Assembly: GCA_963789825.1 (NCBI GenBank)
Contig: CAWBME010000010.1
Coordinates: 1-64,000, forward strand
DNA from: PFL42 sp963789825
Lineage (GTDB): Bacteria > Chloroflexota > Anaerolineae > Anaerolineales > E44-bin32
Direction: 5' to 3'
DNA length: 64,000 bases
Shown here: positions 18,382 through 27,047 of the stretch, one piece after another
Position numbering within the stretch: position 1 is the first letter of the stretch
Layout of the letters: every line of letters starts with the position of its first letter
Notes under the pieces: generated by a model
Told to the model about the DNA's origin: nothing
Database searches by the model: none
What the model saw: the letters and a program-made list of their open reading frames with translations, nothing else
Made by a program: the position numbers and the translations under genes

Positions 18382-19245
18382 ATGACACACAAGCACGGGC
18401 TGGGTAAGGGACTGGACGCGTTGATCCCCGGGGGCGAGGTCGAACGCGCCCCCTCCTCCGGCGGGCGCCTGATCCCGGTCGGCGACATTCAGCGCAACCC
18501 GCGCCAGCCGCGCACCCACTTCGACGCCGGCGAGCTGCAGGAGCTGGCGGCTTCCATCCGCCAGCATGGCGTGCTCCAGCCGCTGCTGGTCATGCCCCTC
18601 CCTCAGGGGGGGTATCAGCTGGTCGCCGGTGAGCGGCGGCTGGAGGCCTCGCGCCTGGCCGGGCTGGCCAGCGTGCCGGCCGTGGTGCGCTCGGTCACTC
18701 CACAGGAACAGCTCGAGCTGGCGCTGATCGAGAATCTGCAGCGCGCCGACCTGAATCCGCTGGAGGCGGCCGAGGGCTACCGTCAGCTTGCACAGGACTT
18801 CGGCCTGTCGCACGAGGCGATCGCTGAGCGGGTCGGCAAGAGCCGGGCGGCGGTCAGCAACACGCTGCGCCTGCTCAAGCTCCCTCCCGCCTGCCGCCAG
18901 GCGCTGATCGACGGCGTGATCAGCGAAGGCCACGCCCGGGCGCTGCTGGCCTTGCCAACGGCAGAAGCGCAGTCGGCGGCGCTGGGCACGATCCTCAAGC
19001 GACACCTGAACGTGCGCCAGACCGAGGAGCTTGTGCAGCGGCTGCTCGGGCAGCGCAGCCGGCGCGCCCGGTCCGCGCGGCGCACGCCGGAGGAAAAGGC
19101 TTTGGAAGAGCAGCTGATGCGGGCGCTGGGGACGCGCGTCAGTCTGCGCTTGGGGCGCAAGGGCGGCAGCCTGGTAATTCACTTCTACTCCGACGAGGAA
19201 CTCGAGGCGCTGATCGAGCGTTTTGCCGGTTCGGCGAACGGCTGA
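18382..19245 (+). CDS. parB: Chromosome-partitioning protein ParB/Spo0J
   Basis: 287 residues. The start (THKHGLGKGLDALIPGG) is the usual ParB N-terminus that stimulates ParA. The CTP-binding segment reads IQRNPRQPRTHFD, then GERRLEASRLAG with the GERR motif, and TPQEQLELALIENLQRADLN. HTH: LSHEAIAERVGKSRAAVSN. The C-terminal dimerisation domain ends EELEALIERFAGS. It loads at parS as a CTP-dependent clamp. Together with the parA gene it defines the partition locus. Confidence 0.95.
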   Translation: MTHKHGLGKGLDALIPGGEVERAPSSGGRLIPVGDIQRNPRQPRTHFDAGELQELAASIRQHGVLQPLLVMPLPQGGYQLVAGERRLEASRLAGLASVPAVVRSVTPQEQLELALIENLQRADLNPLEAAEGYRQLAQDFGLSHEAIAERVGKSRAAVSNTLRLLKLPPACRQALIDGVISEGHARALLALPTAEAQSAALGTILKRHLNVRQTEELVQRLLGQRSRRARSARRTPEEKALEEQLMRALGTRVSLRLGRKGGSLVIHFYSDEELEALIERFAGSANG

Positions 19246-19246
19246 C

Positions 19247-20305
19247 ATGCGCTACCTGGTGGTCGGGGCCGGCGCGGTAGGAGGCTACCTCGGCGGACGG
19301 CTGGCGCTCTCAGGCCAGCCGGTTGCGTTTGTCGTCAGGCCGGCGCAGGCCGACGCCCTGCGCCAAACCGGGCTCACCCTTCTCGAGGGGGATCATCCTT
19401 CCCCTCTCCCCGCCCTTCGCCTCGAATCCGATCTGCCTTCCGCCTGCGCCGCTTTCGATCCCCAGGCGATCCTGTTGACGGTCAAAACCTACGCGCTCGA
19501 CGCCGTCATCGCGGATCTCCAACGTGTGAGGGCGCCGCTGCCCCCGCTGGTGTGCTTGCTGAACGGGATCGGCAATATCGAGCAACTGGCAAAGGCCTTC
19601 GGCCCCGAGCAGGCGATCGCCGCCACCCTGACGACTGCCGTGCAGGTTGCTGCCCCAGGCATCATCCAAGTCGAGAAGGCGCGCGGCGTGGGCCTGCACG
19701 CCGCCCACCCGCTGACGCCTGCGCTCCTCACCGAGTTCCACGTGGCGGGTCTGAGCCCTCGCGCCTACGACCGCGCCGACGCCATGCAATGGTCGAAACT
19801 GCTCACCAATCTGGTCTCGAACGCCACCTCGGCCATTGTGCATTGGACCCCGGCGCAGGTGTACGCACACCCCGGGCTGTTCCGGCTGGAGGTCGAGGCG
19901 CTGCGCGAGACGGTGCGGGTGATGGAGAGGAAACGCATTCCCGTGGTCGACCTGCCCGGCGTGCCCACGACCTGGTTGGCCCGGGTGGTTGGCTGGCCGC
20001 CAGCCTTGTCGCGCCTGCTGCTCGCCCGGGTGGTGGCATCGGGCCGAGGAGACAAACTGCCTTCCTTCGTGCAGGATTTGGCGCGGCGGCGCAGCGAGGT
20101 CGAGTGGCTGAATGGGGCCGTGGCGCGCCAGGCGCAGGCCGCTGGCCTGGCTGCGCCGGCCAACCGCGTGCTATGCGACGTGCTGACGGCGCTAGTCCGC
20201 GGCATGGAAGATCCGCTCACCTATCGGGAGCACCCCGAACGGCTGCTGCAACGCGCCGCCACCGGCGGCGTCCCCGGCGTTACGGGGTATAATCCCGCCG
20301 GTTAG
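19247..20305 (+). CDS. panE: 2-dehydropantoate 2-reductase (ketopantoate reductase family)
   Basis: 352 residues from the ATG at 19247, one base after the parB stop. The Rossmann motif GAGAVGGYLGGRLALSG is at the N-terminus. LLTVKTYALDAVI and CLLNGIGNIEQLAKAF match the family NADPH/substrate region, and WSKLLTNLVSNATSAIVH carries the catalytic Lys and Asn of the helical C-terminal domain. It would reduce ketopantoate to pantoate in coenzyme A synthesis, although many members of this family have other substrates. Likely co-transcribed with parB. Its last codons contain a TATAAT that may serve fabG. Confidence 0.85.
   Translation: MRYLVVGAGAVGGYLGGRLALSGQPVAFVVRPAQADALRQTGLTLLEGDHPSPLPALRLESDLPSACAAFDPQAILLTVKTYALDAVIADLQRVRAPLPPLVCLLNGIGNIEQLAKAFGPEQAIAATLTTAVQVAAPGIIQVEKARGVGLHAAHPLTPALLTEFHVAGLSPRAYDRADAMQWSKLLTNLVSNATSAIVHWTPAQVYAHPGLFRLEVEALRETVRVMERKRIPVVDLPGVPTTWLARVVGWPPALSRLLLARVVASGRGDKLPSFVQDLARRRSEVEWLNGAVARQAQAAGLAAPANRVLCDVLTALVRGMEDPLTYREHPERLLQRAATGGVPGVTGYNPAG
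20288..20293 (+). promoter_or_regulatory. Possible -10 box for fabG
   Basis: TATAAT preceded by GGGG, inside the last codons of the panE gene and about 78 nt before the fabG start. The GGGGTATAAT context is the same as at rpmH (12697-12706). Confidence 0.4.
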
Positions 20306-20370
20306 GCCCCGGCGGCGTCGGCAAGCGAGAATTCCAGGCTGCGGCGCCGCGATCCACCAGGAGGCTTGGA

Positions 20371-21120
20371 GTGAAGCGCTTCGAGGGCAAGGTAGCGGTC
20401 GTCACGGGCGGATCGCGCGGCATCGGACGGGCTTGCGCCCTCGAGCTCGCCGCCGGTGGCGCCCGGGTAGTGGTGAACTACCATCAGAACGCTCCCGCCG
20501 CCGAGGACGTCGTCGCCGCCATCCAGGGCCATGGGGGCGAGGCCGTCGCCCGCCAGGCGGACGTCAGCCTGTTCGGTGAGGCGGAGGGCCTGGTCAAATT
20601 CGCCATCGAGAGTTATGGCGACCTGCACATCCTGGTCAACAACGCGGGTATCACCCGTGACGGGCTGATCATGACCATGAGCGAAGCCGACTGGGACATC
20701 GTCCAGTCGACGAACCTGAAGTCGACCTTCAACTGCTCGCGGGCTGCGGTTCGTCACATGCTACGCAAACGCTATGGCCGGATCGTGAACATCACCTCGG
20801 TAGCCGGCCAGATGGGCAACGCCGGGCAGACCAACTATTCCGCCTCCAAGGCCGGTCAGATCGGGTTCACCAAGGCCCTCGCCCGCGAGGTTGCCGGCCG
20901 GAGCATCACCGTGAACGCGATCGCTGCCGGCTACATTGAGACCGACATCTGGTCGACCGTGCCGGAGGCGGCGCGCCAGACGGCGCTGAGCATCATCCCA
21001 CTCGGCCGGACGGGCACCGCCGAGGAGATTGCCAAGGCCGTGGCCTTTCTGGCCTCCGAAGACGCCGCCTACATCACCGGGCACATCCTGTCGGTGGATG
21101 GCGGCATGGCGATGTTCTAG
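20371..21120 (+). CDS. fabG: 3-oxoacyl-ACP reductase FabG (SDR family)
   Basis: 249 residues starting at a GTG with a strong AGGAGG at 20359-20364. Cofactor motif TGGSRGIGRACALELA; NNAGITRDG; catalytic Ser-Tyr-Lys in ITSVAGQMGNAG and YSASKAG; C-terminus GHILSVDGGMAMF. It reduces 3-oxoacyl-ACP with NADPH in fatty-acid synthesis. IAAGYIETDI replaces the usual VAPGFIxTDM, a small deviation. As no acyl-carrier or FabD/F gene is nearby, a role in another SDR reaction (for example polyhydroxyalkanoate-type) cannot be excluded. Confidence 0.88.
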   Translation: MKRFEGKVAVVTGGSRGIGRACALELAAGGARVVVNYHQNAPAAEDVVAAIQGHGGEAVARQADVSLFGEAEGLVKFAIESYGDLHILVNNAGITRDGLIMTMSEADWDIVQSTNLKSTFNCSRAAVRHMLRKRYGRIVNITSVAGQMGNAGQTNYSASKAGQIGFTKALAREVAGRSITVNAIAAGYIETDIWSTVPEAARQTALSIIPLGRTGTAEEIAKAVAFLASEDAAYITGHILSVDGGMAMF

Positions 21121-21155
21121 GGCTGGGGTCACACTCGCCCAAGGAGAGCACTGCG

Positions 21156-21521
21156 ATGGCCGAAGCCATGCAGCCGCACAACGACAAACCGGTGGGCGCG
21201 ACGACCATCGCCCCAGGCGTGCTGTTCACGATCGCCCGACTGACGGCGCTCAGCGTGCCAGGCGTTGTAGCGCTGGCGCCAGTGCCAGGAGTCGGGCGGG
21301 TGATGCGCAAGGGGGGCAATGTCGGGGTCCTTCTCGAAGTCCACGACCAGCATGTCACCGTCGAGCTGCACCTGATCCTGGCTTCCAACACCAACGTGCG
21401 CACGGTGTGCCGTGCAGTCCAGGCCGACGTGACGCAAGCCATCGAGCAGATGGTTGGCATGCCGGTCGACCGGGTGGACGTGCACGTGCAGGACATCGAC
21501 TTCAGCACGCCTGACGAATAG
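21156..21521 (+). CDS. Asp23/Gls24-family envelope protein
   Basis: 121 residues. The Asp23 pattern is clear: TTIAPGVLFTIARLTALSVPGV near the N-terminus, then GNVGVLLEVHDQHVTVELHLIL and a long helix VCRAVQADVTQAIEQMVGM followed by VDRVDVHVQDIDF. Family members (YloU, AmaP-linked) are associated with the envelope and alkaline or wall stress in Gram-positive-type bacteria. It lies 9 nt before nusB, a pairing common in such genomes. Confidence 0.85.
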   Translation: MAEAMQPHNDKPVGATTIAPGVLFTIARLTALSVPGVVALAPVPGVGRVMRKGGNVGVLLEVHDQHVTVELHLILASNTNVRTVCRAVQADVTQAIEQMVGMPVDRVDVHVQDIDFSTPDE

Positions 21522-21530
21522 ATCCAGGGC

Positions 21531-21977
21531 ATGAAACGCGAACGCAGGAAGGCGCGCACCCTGGCGCTGCAGACGCTCTACGAGGTCGACAGCGTTGGGC
21601 ACTCCGCCGAAGCGGTGATCGCCAGGCACATCGACGAGAACAGCGCCCTCGGCGACGAGGGCGTCGCCTTCCTCCGTCAGCTGGTGCTGGGCACGCTGCA
21701 GCTGTCGGCCGGCCTCGACCGGCTGATCGCCGCCTCAGCGCCAGAATGGCCGGTCAATGAACTGGCCGTGATCGACCGCAACATCCTGCGCCTGGCGATC
21801 TGGGAGTTCGCCTTCTCCGGGGAGACGCCGCTCAAGGTCGCCATCAACGAGGCGGTCGAACTGGCCAAGCTATTCGGCTCCGACAGCGCACCGCGCTTCG
21901 TCAACGGCGTGCTAGGGACGCTGGCCGAGCACGAAGATGAGATCCGCCGGCGGATCAGCCTGTTGGTGCAGGAGTAG
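21531..21977 (+). CDS. nusB: Transcription antitermination factor NusB
   Basis: 148 residues, all-helical. MKRERRKARTLALQTLYEVD is the RNA-binding N-terminus and VIDRNILRLAIWEFAF with INEAVELAKLFGS and RFVNGVLGTLAE are diagnostic. It binds BoxA RNA with NusE/S10 to prevent premature termination in rRNA operons. It ends 2 nt before tatA. Confidence 0.95.
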   Translation: MKRERRKARTLALQTLYEVDSVGHSAEAVIARHIDENSALGDEGVAFLRQLVLGTLQLSAGLDRLIAASAPEWPVNELAVIDRNILRLAIWEFAFSGETPLKVAINEAVELAKLFGSDSAPRFVNGVLGTLAEHEDEIRRRISLLVQE

Positions 21978-21979
21978 GG

Positions 21980-22678
21980 GTGGAAGTCCTGGGGATCGGC
22001 CCGCTCGAGCTGATGTTCGTGATCCTGATCGCGCTGATCATCATCGGGCCGAAGGACATGAGCAAGACCGCCCGCTCGGCCGGGCGCTATCTGAACCGGA
22101 TGTACCGCTCCGAGACCTGGCGCACTCTGACGCAGGCCTCGCAAACGCTGCAAGCTCTGCCCAACCGCCTGGCGCGCGAGGCGCAGCTGGAGGAACTGGA
22201 AGCGCTGCGCAAGGACCTAAACGACACCGGCTCAACGGCCAAGCCGGGCATGGCAGACAACCCTGCCCTGCAGCCCTGGGTCACCCCCTACGATACGCCC
22301 GGGCAGTTCAACACGATTGCACCGCCGCAGCCGGCTGAGCCAGCCGTCACGAACGCCAAACCATCCAAGGCGACGGAGCCACCCTCCACCAAGAAGTCCG
22401 CACCCGCCAAGCCGTCGAAAGCCGCCGCCAAGCCACCCGTCACCAAAGCCAAGAAATCCAAGGCGACGAAGACGAACTCCACCACGCATGCCGCTGCCGC
22501 CAAACCGTCGAAGGCCGCTGCACAAGCCGCCTTCCACCGCAAGAAGAAGAGCCGGTCTTCCAACAGCAAGGCGCAAGGCGGACACGGCAAGACCCAGCCA
22601 CAAACCGCCAGCAAGTCGTCGAGCAGCGCCCAGTCCGGTTCGAGCCGGTCGAAGCCTGCCCAGCCAAGCAGCCGGTAA
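21980..22678 (+). CDS. tatA: Twin-arginine translocase TatA/TatB-type subunit with long Lys/Ala/Ser tail
   Basis: 232 residues from a GTG 2 nt after nusB. The N-terminal membrane helix (LELMFVILIALIIIGPKDM) ends in the Gly-Pro hinge and an amphipathic helix follows (SKTARSAGRYLNRMYRSE). From about residue 110 the protein is a low-complexity Lys/Ala/Ser/Pro tail with four copies of (A/K)KPSKA, far longer than in ordinary TatA (under 100 residues), more like TatB. With TatC it exports folded proteins. It cannot be assigned to A or B from sequence alone. Confidence 0.88.
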   Translation: MEVLGIGPLELMFVILIALIIIGPKDMSKTARSAGRYLNRMYRSETWRTLTQASQTLQALPNRLAREAQLEELEALRKDLNDTGSTAKPGMADNPALQPWVTPYDTPGQFNTIAPPQPAEPAVTNAKPSKATEPPSTKKSAPAKPSKAAAKPPVTKAKKSKATKTNSTTHAAAAKPSKAAAQAAFHRKKKSRSSNSKAQGGHGKTQPQTASKSSSSAQSGSSRSKPAQPSSR

Positions 22679-22680
22679 AC

Positions 22681-23544
22681 ATGCGCAGGCTCGGCGCCAC
22701 CCTCAAGCGCCTGATCACCGCACCTTTCCGCGTGCTGCTCAGCCCGTTTCGGCGCTTCCGCCGCTGGTTATCGCATGAGCCGGATGAGACCTCGGCCGCG
22801 GAGGCGATCGGCCGAGCCTTCAACCAGCCCGACCTGCTCATCGAGCATCTGACGGCGCTGCGCGGTCACCTGATTCGTTCGGTGGTGGTCTTCCTGCTCG
22901 CCACCGTGGCCGCCTTTTCCTTCGCCTCCTCGGTGGTCGACTGGATGGCCCAGCCGATCGGGGGAATCGAGGCCCTGCAGGCCATCGAGGTGACCGAATC
23001 GGTCAGCGCCTTCATGCGCGTCTCGCTGCTGTGCGGGGCGGTGATCGCCTTCCCCTACATCGCCATCGAGCTATTCGCCTTCATCAACCCGGGGCTGACT
23101 CGGCGCGAGCGCACCGTGGTGCTGGTCGCCGTGCCGCTCTCGCTGCTGCTGCTGCTGATCGGAATGGCCTTTGCCTACTACGTCATGCTGCCGGCCGCCC
23201 TGCCCTTCCTGCTCGGTTTCATGGGCATCACCACCATCCCGCGCCCCGCTAACTACCTGCGCTTCGTCACCGGCACGATGTTCTGGATGGGTGTTGCCTT
23301 TCAGACGCCGCTGGTCATGTACATCCTGGCGATGATCGGCCTAATTACGGCCGGCGCCTTGCGCCGTGGCTGGCGGTTTGCCATTGTCGGCATCGCCCTG
23401 CTGTCCGCCGCCATCACGCCGACGGTCGATCCGATCAACATGGGCCTGGTGATGGGGCCGATGATCGTGCTCTTCTTCCTCAGCATCGGCATGGCCTCGC
23501 TGGCAGAACGCTCCCGCCGCAGGCGGCTGGCCGACAGCGCCTGA
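22681..23544 (+). CDS. tatC: Sec-independent protein translocase TatC
   Basis: 287 residues. LIEHLTALRGHLIRSVVVFL is the conserved start of TatC, FMRVSLLCGAVIAFPYIAIELFAF the second/third helix and MFWMGVAFQTPLVMYIL a later helix; ITPTVDPINMGLVMGPM is the conserved C-terminal region. The N-terminus has an extra basic region of about 50 residues (MRRLGATLKRLITAPFRVLL) before the family start. It forms the signal-peptide receptor with TatA/B. Starts 2 nt after tatA. Confidence 0.95.
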   Translation: MRRLGATLKRLITAPFRVLLSPFRRFRRWLSHEPDETSAAEAIGRAFNQPDLLIEHLTALRGHLIRSVVVFLLATVAAFSFASSVVDWMAQPIGGIEALQAIEVTESVSAFMRVSLLCGAVIAFPYIAIELFAFINPGLTRRERTVVLVAVPLSLLLLLIGMAFAYYVMLPAALPFLLGFMGITTIPRPANYLRFVTGTMFWMGVAFQTPLVMYILAMIGLITAGALRRGWRFAIVGIALLSAAITPTVDPINMGLVMGPMIVLFFLSIGMASLAERSRRRRLADSA

Positions 23545-23680
23545 CCCGGCGCTCCGCCGCCAGGGGTGTTTGCCCCCATCACCGGCCCGCGGCAAGCCCG
23601 AGGCTGGGCAGGGGCTCCGGACAGTCTCTCGTGTTTGGCGGCGACGCGAGTCGATCCGTTGATATCCTGGAGAGTTGGGG

Positions 23681-24338
23681 ATGCAGAGTGCGACCAAGAC
23701 CGTGGCTTCTACCTTCGGCGTGATCGTTGGGCTCGCCGGACTCGAACATGGAATCGGGGAGATCCTGCAGGGCCGCGTCGCGCCCCCTGCGGTCATGTTC
23801 GAGTCCTGGCCAAACTCGGAGGTCCTGCGGGTGATGGCCGGGGAACCCGCCATGAGCCTGCTCCCGGATCTTCTGCTCAGCGGGATCCTCACCGTGCTTC
23901 TCTCCCTGGCAACCATCGTGTGGTCCGTTGCCTTCCTGGGGAGGCAGCATGCTGGCTCCGTGCTGATGCTTGCTCTCGACTCTCCTTCTTCTGGTCGGTG
24001 GGGGCATCGCCCCGCCGCTGATGGGGTTGATTGTGGGCGGTGCCGCCACCCGGATCCGGAAGCCTCTCACACGCTGGAGACAACCAGGCCAGGACAGCCG
24101 GCCTCCCGTTCTCGCCAGACTGTGGGCCTACCTGCTTGCGGCAAGTGTCGTTGGCTATCTGGCCCTCCTGCCGGGCATTCCGCTCGCCAGCCTGGTGGTG
24201 GCCATCGAAGACCCTGCTGTCGTCGGCTACCTGGCGCTGTTCAGCTTCCTGTCCCTGATTCTGGCAACGGTGGGCGCCCTGGTGTCGGACAGCTACCACA
24301 GCGGCCAAGCGCTGACGGAAGCCGGCACGTCCGCCTAG
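23681..24338 (+). CDS. Small membrane protein, paralogue of the gene at 36364-37020, one frameshift
   Basis: Begins MQSATKTVASTFGVIVGLAG and continues LEHGIGEILQG. The protein at 36364-37020 begins MNRATRTIVSTIGVILGVAG and continues MNHGFFEALQG, so the two are paralogues. Both have a first helix, a soluble loop, then further hydrophobic segments (LLLSGILTVLLSLATIVWSVAF; LLVGGGIAPPLMGLIVGG; LWAYLLAASVVGYLALL). The frame changes at about 23960 in the second helical pair. No named family is recognised. Confidence 0.6.
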
Positions 24339-24437
24339 GTCCCCATCCGCGTGCCGACTGATGGCAATCCGATTCGGTCGACGGCAGTAGGCTTGCGCCG
24401 CCGGATTTCCCGCGCTAAGGGGTCGCCCACTCGCCCG

Positions 24438-24599
24438 TTCCCGTTCGCCGAGCCGGGCCGTGCTTCCCCCCTCAGCCATCCCCGCTCCCGCAGCCGGGCT
24501 GCGCTTCCCCTACTGATTATTCCCGCTCCCCAGCCGGGCTGCGCTTCCCCTACTGATTGTTCCCGCTCCCGAGCCAGGCTGTTCCCCCTCACCCCTGCC
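24438..24599 (+). repeat. Four tandem copies of a roughly 40-bp repeat
   Basis: Units start at about 24438, 24480, 24521 and 24561, with the core TCCCGCTCC-x-AGCCGGGCTGCGCTTCCCC. The two middle units are almost identical; the outer two are degenerate. A fifth copy lies at 25021-25061. Confidence 0.7.
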
Positions 24600-24613
24600 C
24601 GCTCCCCCGTGGG

Positions 24614-24668
24614 GGAGCGGGAGTCCGGGGGATTGCATCCCCCGAACCCCCAGCAAGCGGCGGGTGGT
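24614..24668 (+). repeat. 55-bp dispersed repeat with hairpin, copy 1
   Basis: Identical over 55 bp to 25081-25135. It contains CGGGGGAT-TGC-ATCCCCCG, a perfect 8-bp stem with a 3-nt loop, and follows directly on a CTCCCCC/GGGGGAG hairpin. The pattern is that of a repetitive extragenic palindromic element. Confidence 0.75.
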
Positions 24669-25080
24669 CTGATCCTGCACTCGCGCCTTCGACCGCCGCG
24701 GAATTCCTCAATCAGGCCCACACCGACTCCCTAATCTGCTTGCCCAACGGGCCGCCACTGGCGCGAGCGGCACCTGCGCGGCGATCTCAACCTGCAAGCG
24801 CTGAACGACATCAATCGCCGCTTGACGGGGTGAGGGGTCAGGGGTCCAGGGGACATGGGGGAGGGGAGTCATCCCCCTCCCCACGGTCCCATGAAGAGAA
24901 CCAAGGCAGGACGCTCCTCCTTCGAGCTCGGCACCCTACACCCGGTTTCTTTCATCCGGAGCGCGCCGGGGTCGACGCGTGTCGATTCCGCGCGCACGGC
25001 GACGTTCTCCCATCCCATCTTCCCGCTCCGGCAGCCGGGCTATGCTTCCCCCCTCACCACTTCCCGCTCCACCCTGTGGA

Positions 25081-25135
25081 GGAGCGGGAGTCCGGGGGAT
25101 TGCATCCCCCGAACCCCCAGCAAGCGGCGGGTGGT
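25081..25135 (+). repeat. 55-bp dispersed repeat with hairpin, copy 2
   Basis: Second exact copy, again downstream of a copy of the 40-bp repeat (25021-25061). The order 40-bp repeat then 55-bp hairpin repeat is preserved, so the composite was duplicated as a unit. Confidence 0.75.
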
Positions 25136-25571
25136 GAGGACCTCCACCCGCTCTTTCGACCGCCGCTTGACCACTCGGATGGGCTCACGTTGCGCGCCAA
25201 TGACACGCCCGGCCCTGGCACAGGGCCTTGCTGGCGCAGGGATCATGTGGCCGCGCGAGGCAAGGCGGCTCCCGGGCGGCGTATCGTGCGCATGGACGGA
25301 GAACTACCTCTATCGCCGCTGGTAGATGGGGAAGGAGGGATACAGGCGCCCTGGGGAAGAAGAGGCAATCCCTCCCCCAGCCCCTTGCCAGGCTCGCGGA
25401 CACTTGCCAGCACCGGCGCCGGTCTCCACCGGCACATCCTCGACAACCACGCGCCGCAGAGCGGCCGAGTCTCCCCCGCCGGAGACCCCTCCCCCACCCC
25501 GTCAATAGCCTTCGACCAGCAGCAGTGCCATCAGCAGGCGGCGGAATGCTCTCGGTTAGTCTGGTGCGCGA

Positions 25572-27047
25572 TCAGCTTTGGCGCAGGGCGGCGATAGCGC
25601 AGCCGGCGAAGGCCACGCCAGCCATCGCCAAGAAGGCGGCGGTGATCGCCTGGAACCAGGCGGGATCGGGCGGCGATACCGCCGAGCCCAAAGTCAGCGA
25701 GGCGAAGATCGCCCCAGCCACGCCGACGCCGATCACCATGCCGGTGCTGCGGGCAGTGGCCAGGATGCCGGCGGCGATTCCCTGCCGGTCGCGCGGGGCG
25801 GACCCCATCAGGGCACTGCTGTTGGGTGAGATGAAGATCCCCGTCCCCACCCCAACGACAGCAAGCGAGATCGCAACTCGGAGGAATGCGGTGTCCGGCT
25901 GCAGCCGCGCCAACAGCAACAGCCCCACACCCATCAGTCCCATCCCCAGGCTGCTCAGCAGGCGCGAGCCGATCCGGTCCGACAACGCGCCGCTGACCGG
26001 CGCTGCCAGCGCCATCACCGCCGGATAGGCCGTCATCACCAGCCCGGCCTGCGCCGGGCTCAGGCCGCGCCCCTGGATCAGATAGAAGGGCATCAGGAAG
26101 ACCACGCCGAACAGGGCCACGTAGTTCAGCACAGCGCTGATCGCGGCCACCGAGAACGTCCGGCGGCGGAAGAGCGAAAGGTCCACCATCGGACTGGCCG
26201 CCCGCCTTTCCGCCCACAGGAAAGCGCCCAGCAGCACGGCCGAGCCAGCGAAGAGCAGCACGATGTTCGTCGAGCCCCAGCCCCAGGCGGGACCGACACT
26301 CAGAGCGTACAGCAGGACGATCAGACCCAACGAGAAGAGTGCCGCGCCCGGCAGATCGAATTGTTCACGCACCTCAGGCGGCGGCTCGCGCGGGATGAAG
26401 ACCGCCCCGAGCAGCAGCGCCAGCAGCCCGACCGGCACGTTGACGTAGAACACGGAGCGCCATCCGAAGCTCGCCGCCAGCCACCCGCCCAGGGACGGGC
26501 CGATGGTCAGGCCGAGGTAGGTCATCATCGACTGGATGCCAAGCGCCCGCCCGCGTTCCTGCGCGGGGAAGCCCTTGGTCAGGATGGCGGGCGAGTTGGC
26601 GGCCAGCATGGCGGCCCCCAGCCCTTGTGCGGCGCGAGCCCCGATCAGCCAGCTGGTGCTATGTGCGCGGCCGCAGAGCAGCGAGCCCAAGAGGAACAGG
26701 CCGAAGCCGCTCAGGTAGACCGGCTTGTTGCCGCGCAGATCTCCCAGGCGCCCGAAGGTGAGCAGCAGGCCTCCGACGGTCAGCAGGTAGATCGTCACCA
26801 CCCACTCGATGGTCGTGATGCCGGCGTTGAACTCCTGGCGCACGATCGGCAGGATGGTGTTGACGATGCTGCCGTCGAGTGCACCCATGAACGTGCCCAC
26901 CCCGACAGCCAGCAAGATCGCCCATTTGCGACTCGCCGTCGGCGAGGGCACCTCGGCACGGTGGGCGGCGCGGCGTCGCCGGAGGGGCTCACCGAGCGCG
27001 ACCCCGGTGCATGCCGGGCTTCCGCCGATCGCAGGATCTGAGCGCAT
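25572..27047 (-). CDS. MFS drug/proton antiporter, DHA2 (EmrB/QacA-like) family
   Basis: 491 residues with about 14 membrane segments. Signatures: FMGALDGSIVNTILPIVRQEF in helix 1, FGRLGDLRGNKPVYLSG (motif A in the 2-3 loop), GARAAQGLGAAMLAANSPAI, and GLTIGPSLGGWLAASFGWRSVFYVNVPVG, the DHA2 antiporter motif C region. It would export drugs or metabolites using the proton gradient. The first 35 residues (MRSDPAIGGSP...) are Arg-rich and non-hydrophobic; a later GTG in front of PSPTASRKWAILLAVG may be the true start. The gene overlaps the tail of the upstream membrane-protein gene. Confidence 0.88.
   Translation of the reverse strand: MRSDPAIGGSPACTGVALGEPLRRRRAAHRAEVPSPTASRKWAILLAVGVGTFMGALDGSIVNTILPIVRQEFNAGITTIEWVVTIYLLTVGGLLLTFGRLGDLRGNKPVYLSGFGLFLLGSLLCGRAHSTSWLIGARAAQGLGAAMLAANSPAILTKGFPAQERGRALGIQSMMTYLGLTIGPSLGGWLAASFGWRSVFYVNVPVGLLALLLGAVFIPREPPPEVREQFDLPGAALFSLGLIVLLYALSVGPAWGWGSTNIVLLFAGSAVLLGAFLWAERRAASPMVDLSLFRRRTFSVAAISAVLNYVALFGVVFLMPFYLIQGRGLSPAQAGLVMTAYPAVMALAAPVSGALSDRIGSRLLSSLGMGLMGVGLLLLARLQPDTAFLRVAISLAVVGVGTGIFISPNSSALMGSAPRDRQGIAAGILATARSTGMVIGVGVAGAIFASLTLGSAVSPPDPAWFQAITAAFLAMAGVAFAGCAIAALRQS

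Larger units (their letters stand above)
24339..25571. other. Repeat-rich non-coding region
   Basis: About 1.2 kb without a supportable gene. It holds two copies of a composite repeat listed separately, GC-rich palindromes such as CTCCCCCGTGGGGGAG at 24602-24617, and a GGGGGAGGGG...CCCCCTCCCC hairpin near 24856-24882. The Pro/Arg-rich open frames crossing it look like artefacts of this composition. Short tails such as LNDINRRLTG (ending about 24833) could be the end of a lost gene. Confidence 0.6.

Noticed and set aside
24557..26028. Pro/Arg-rich plus-strand open frames
   Set aside because: They cover the repeats and the antisense of the MFS gene; composition follows the GC-rich repeats, and there is no start context or domain.
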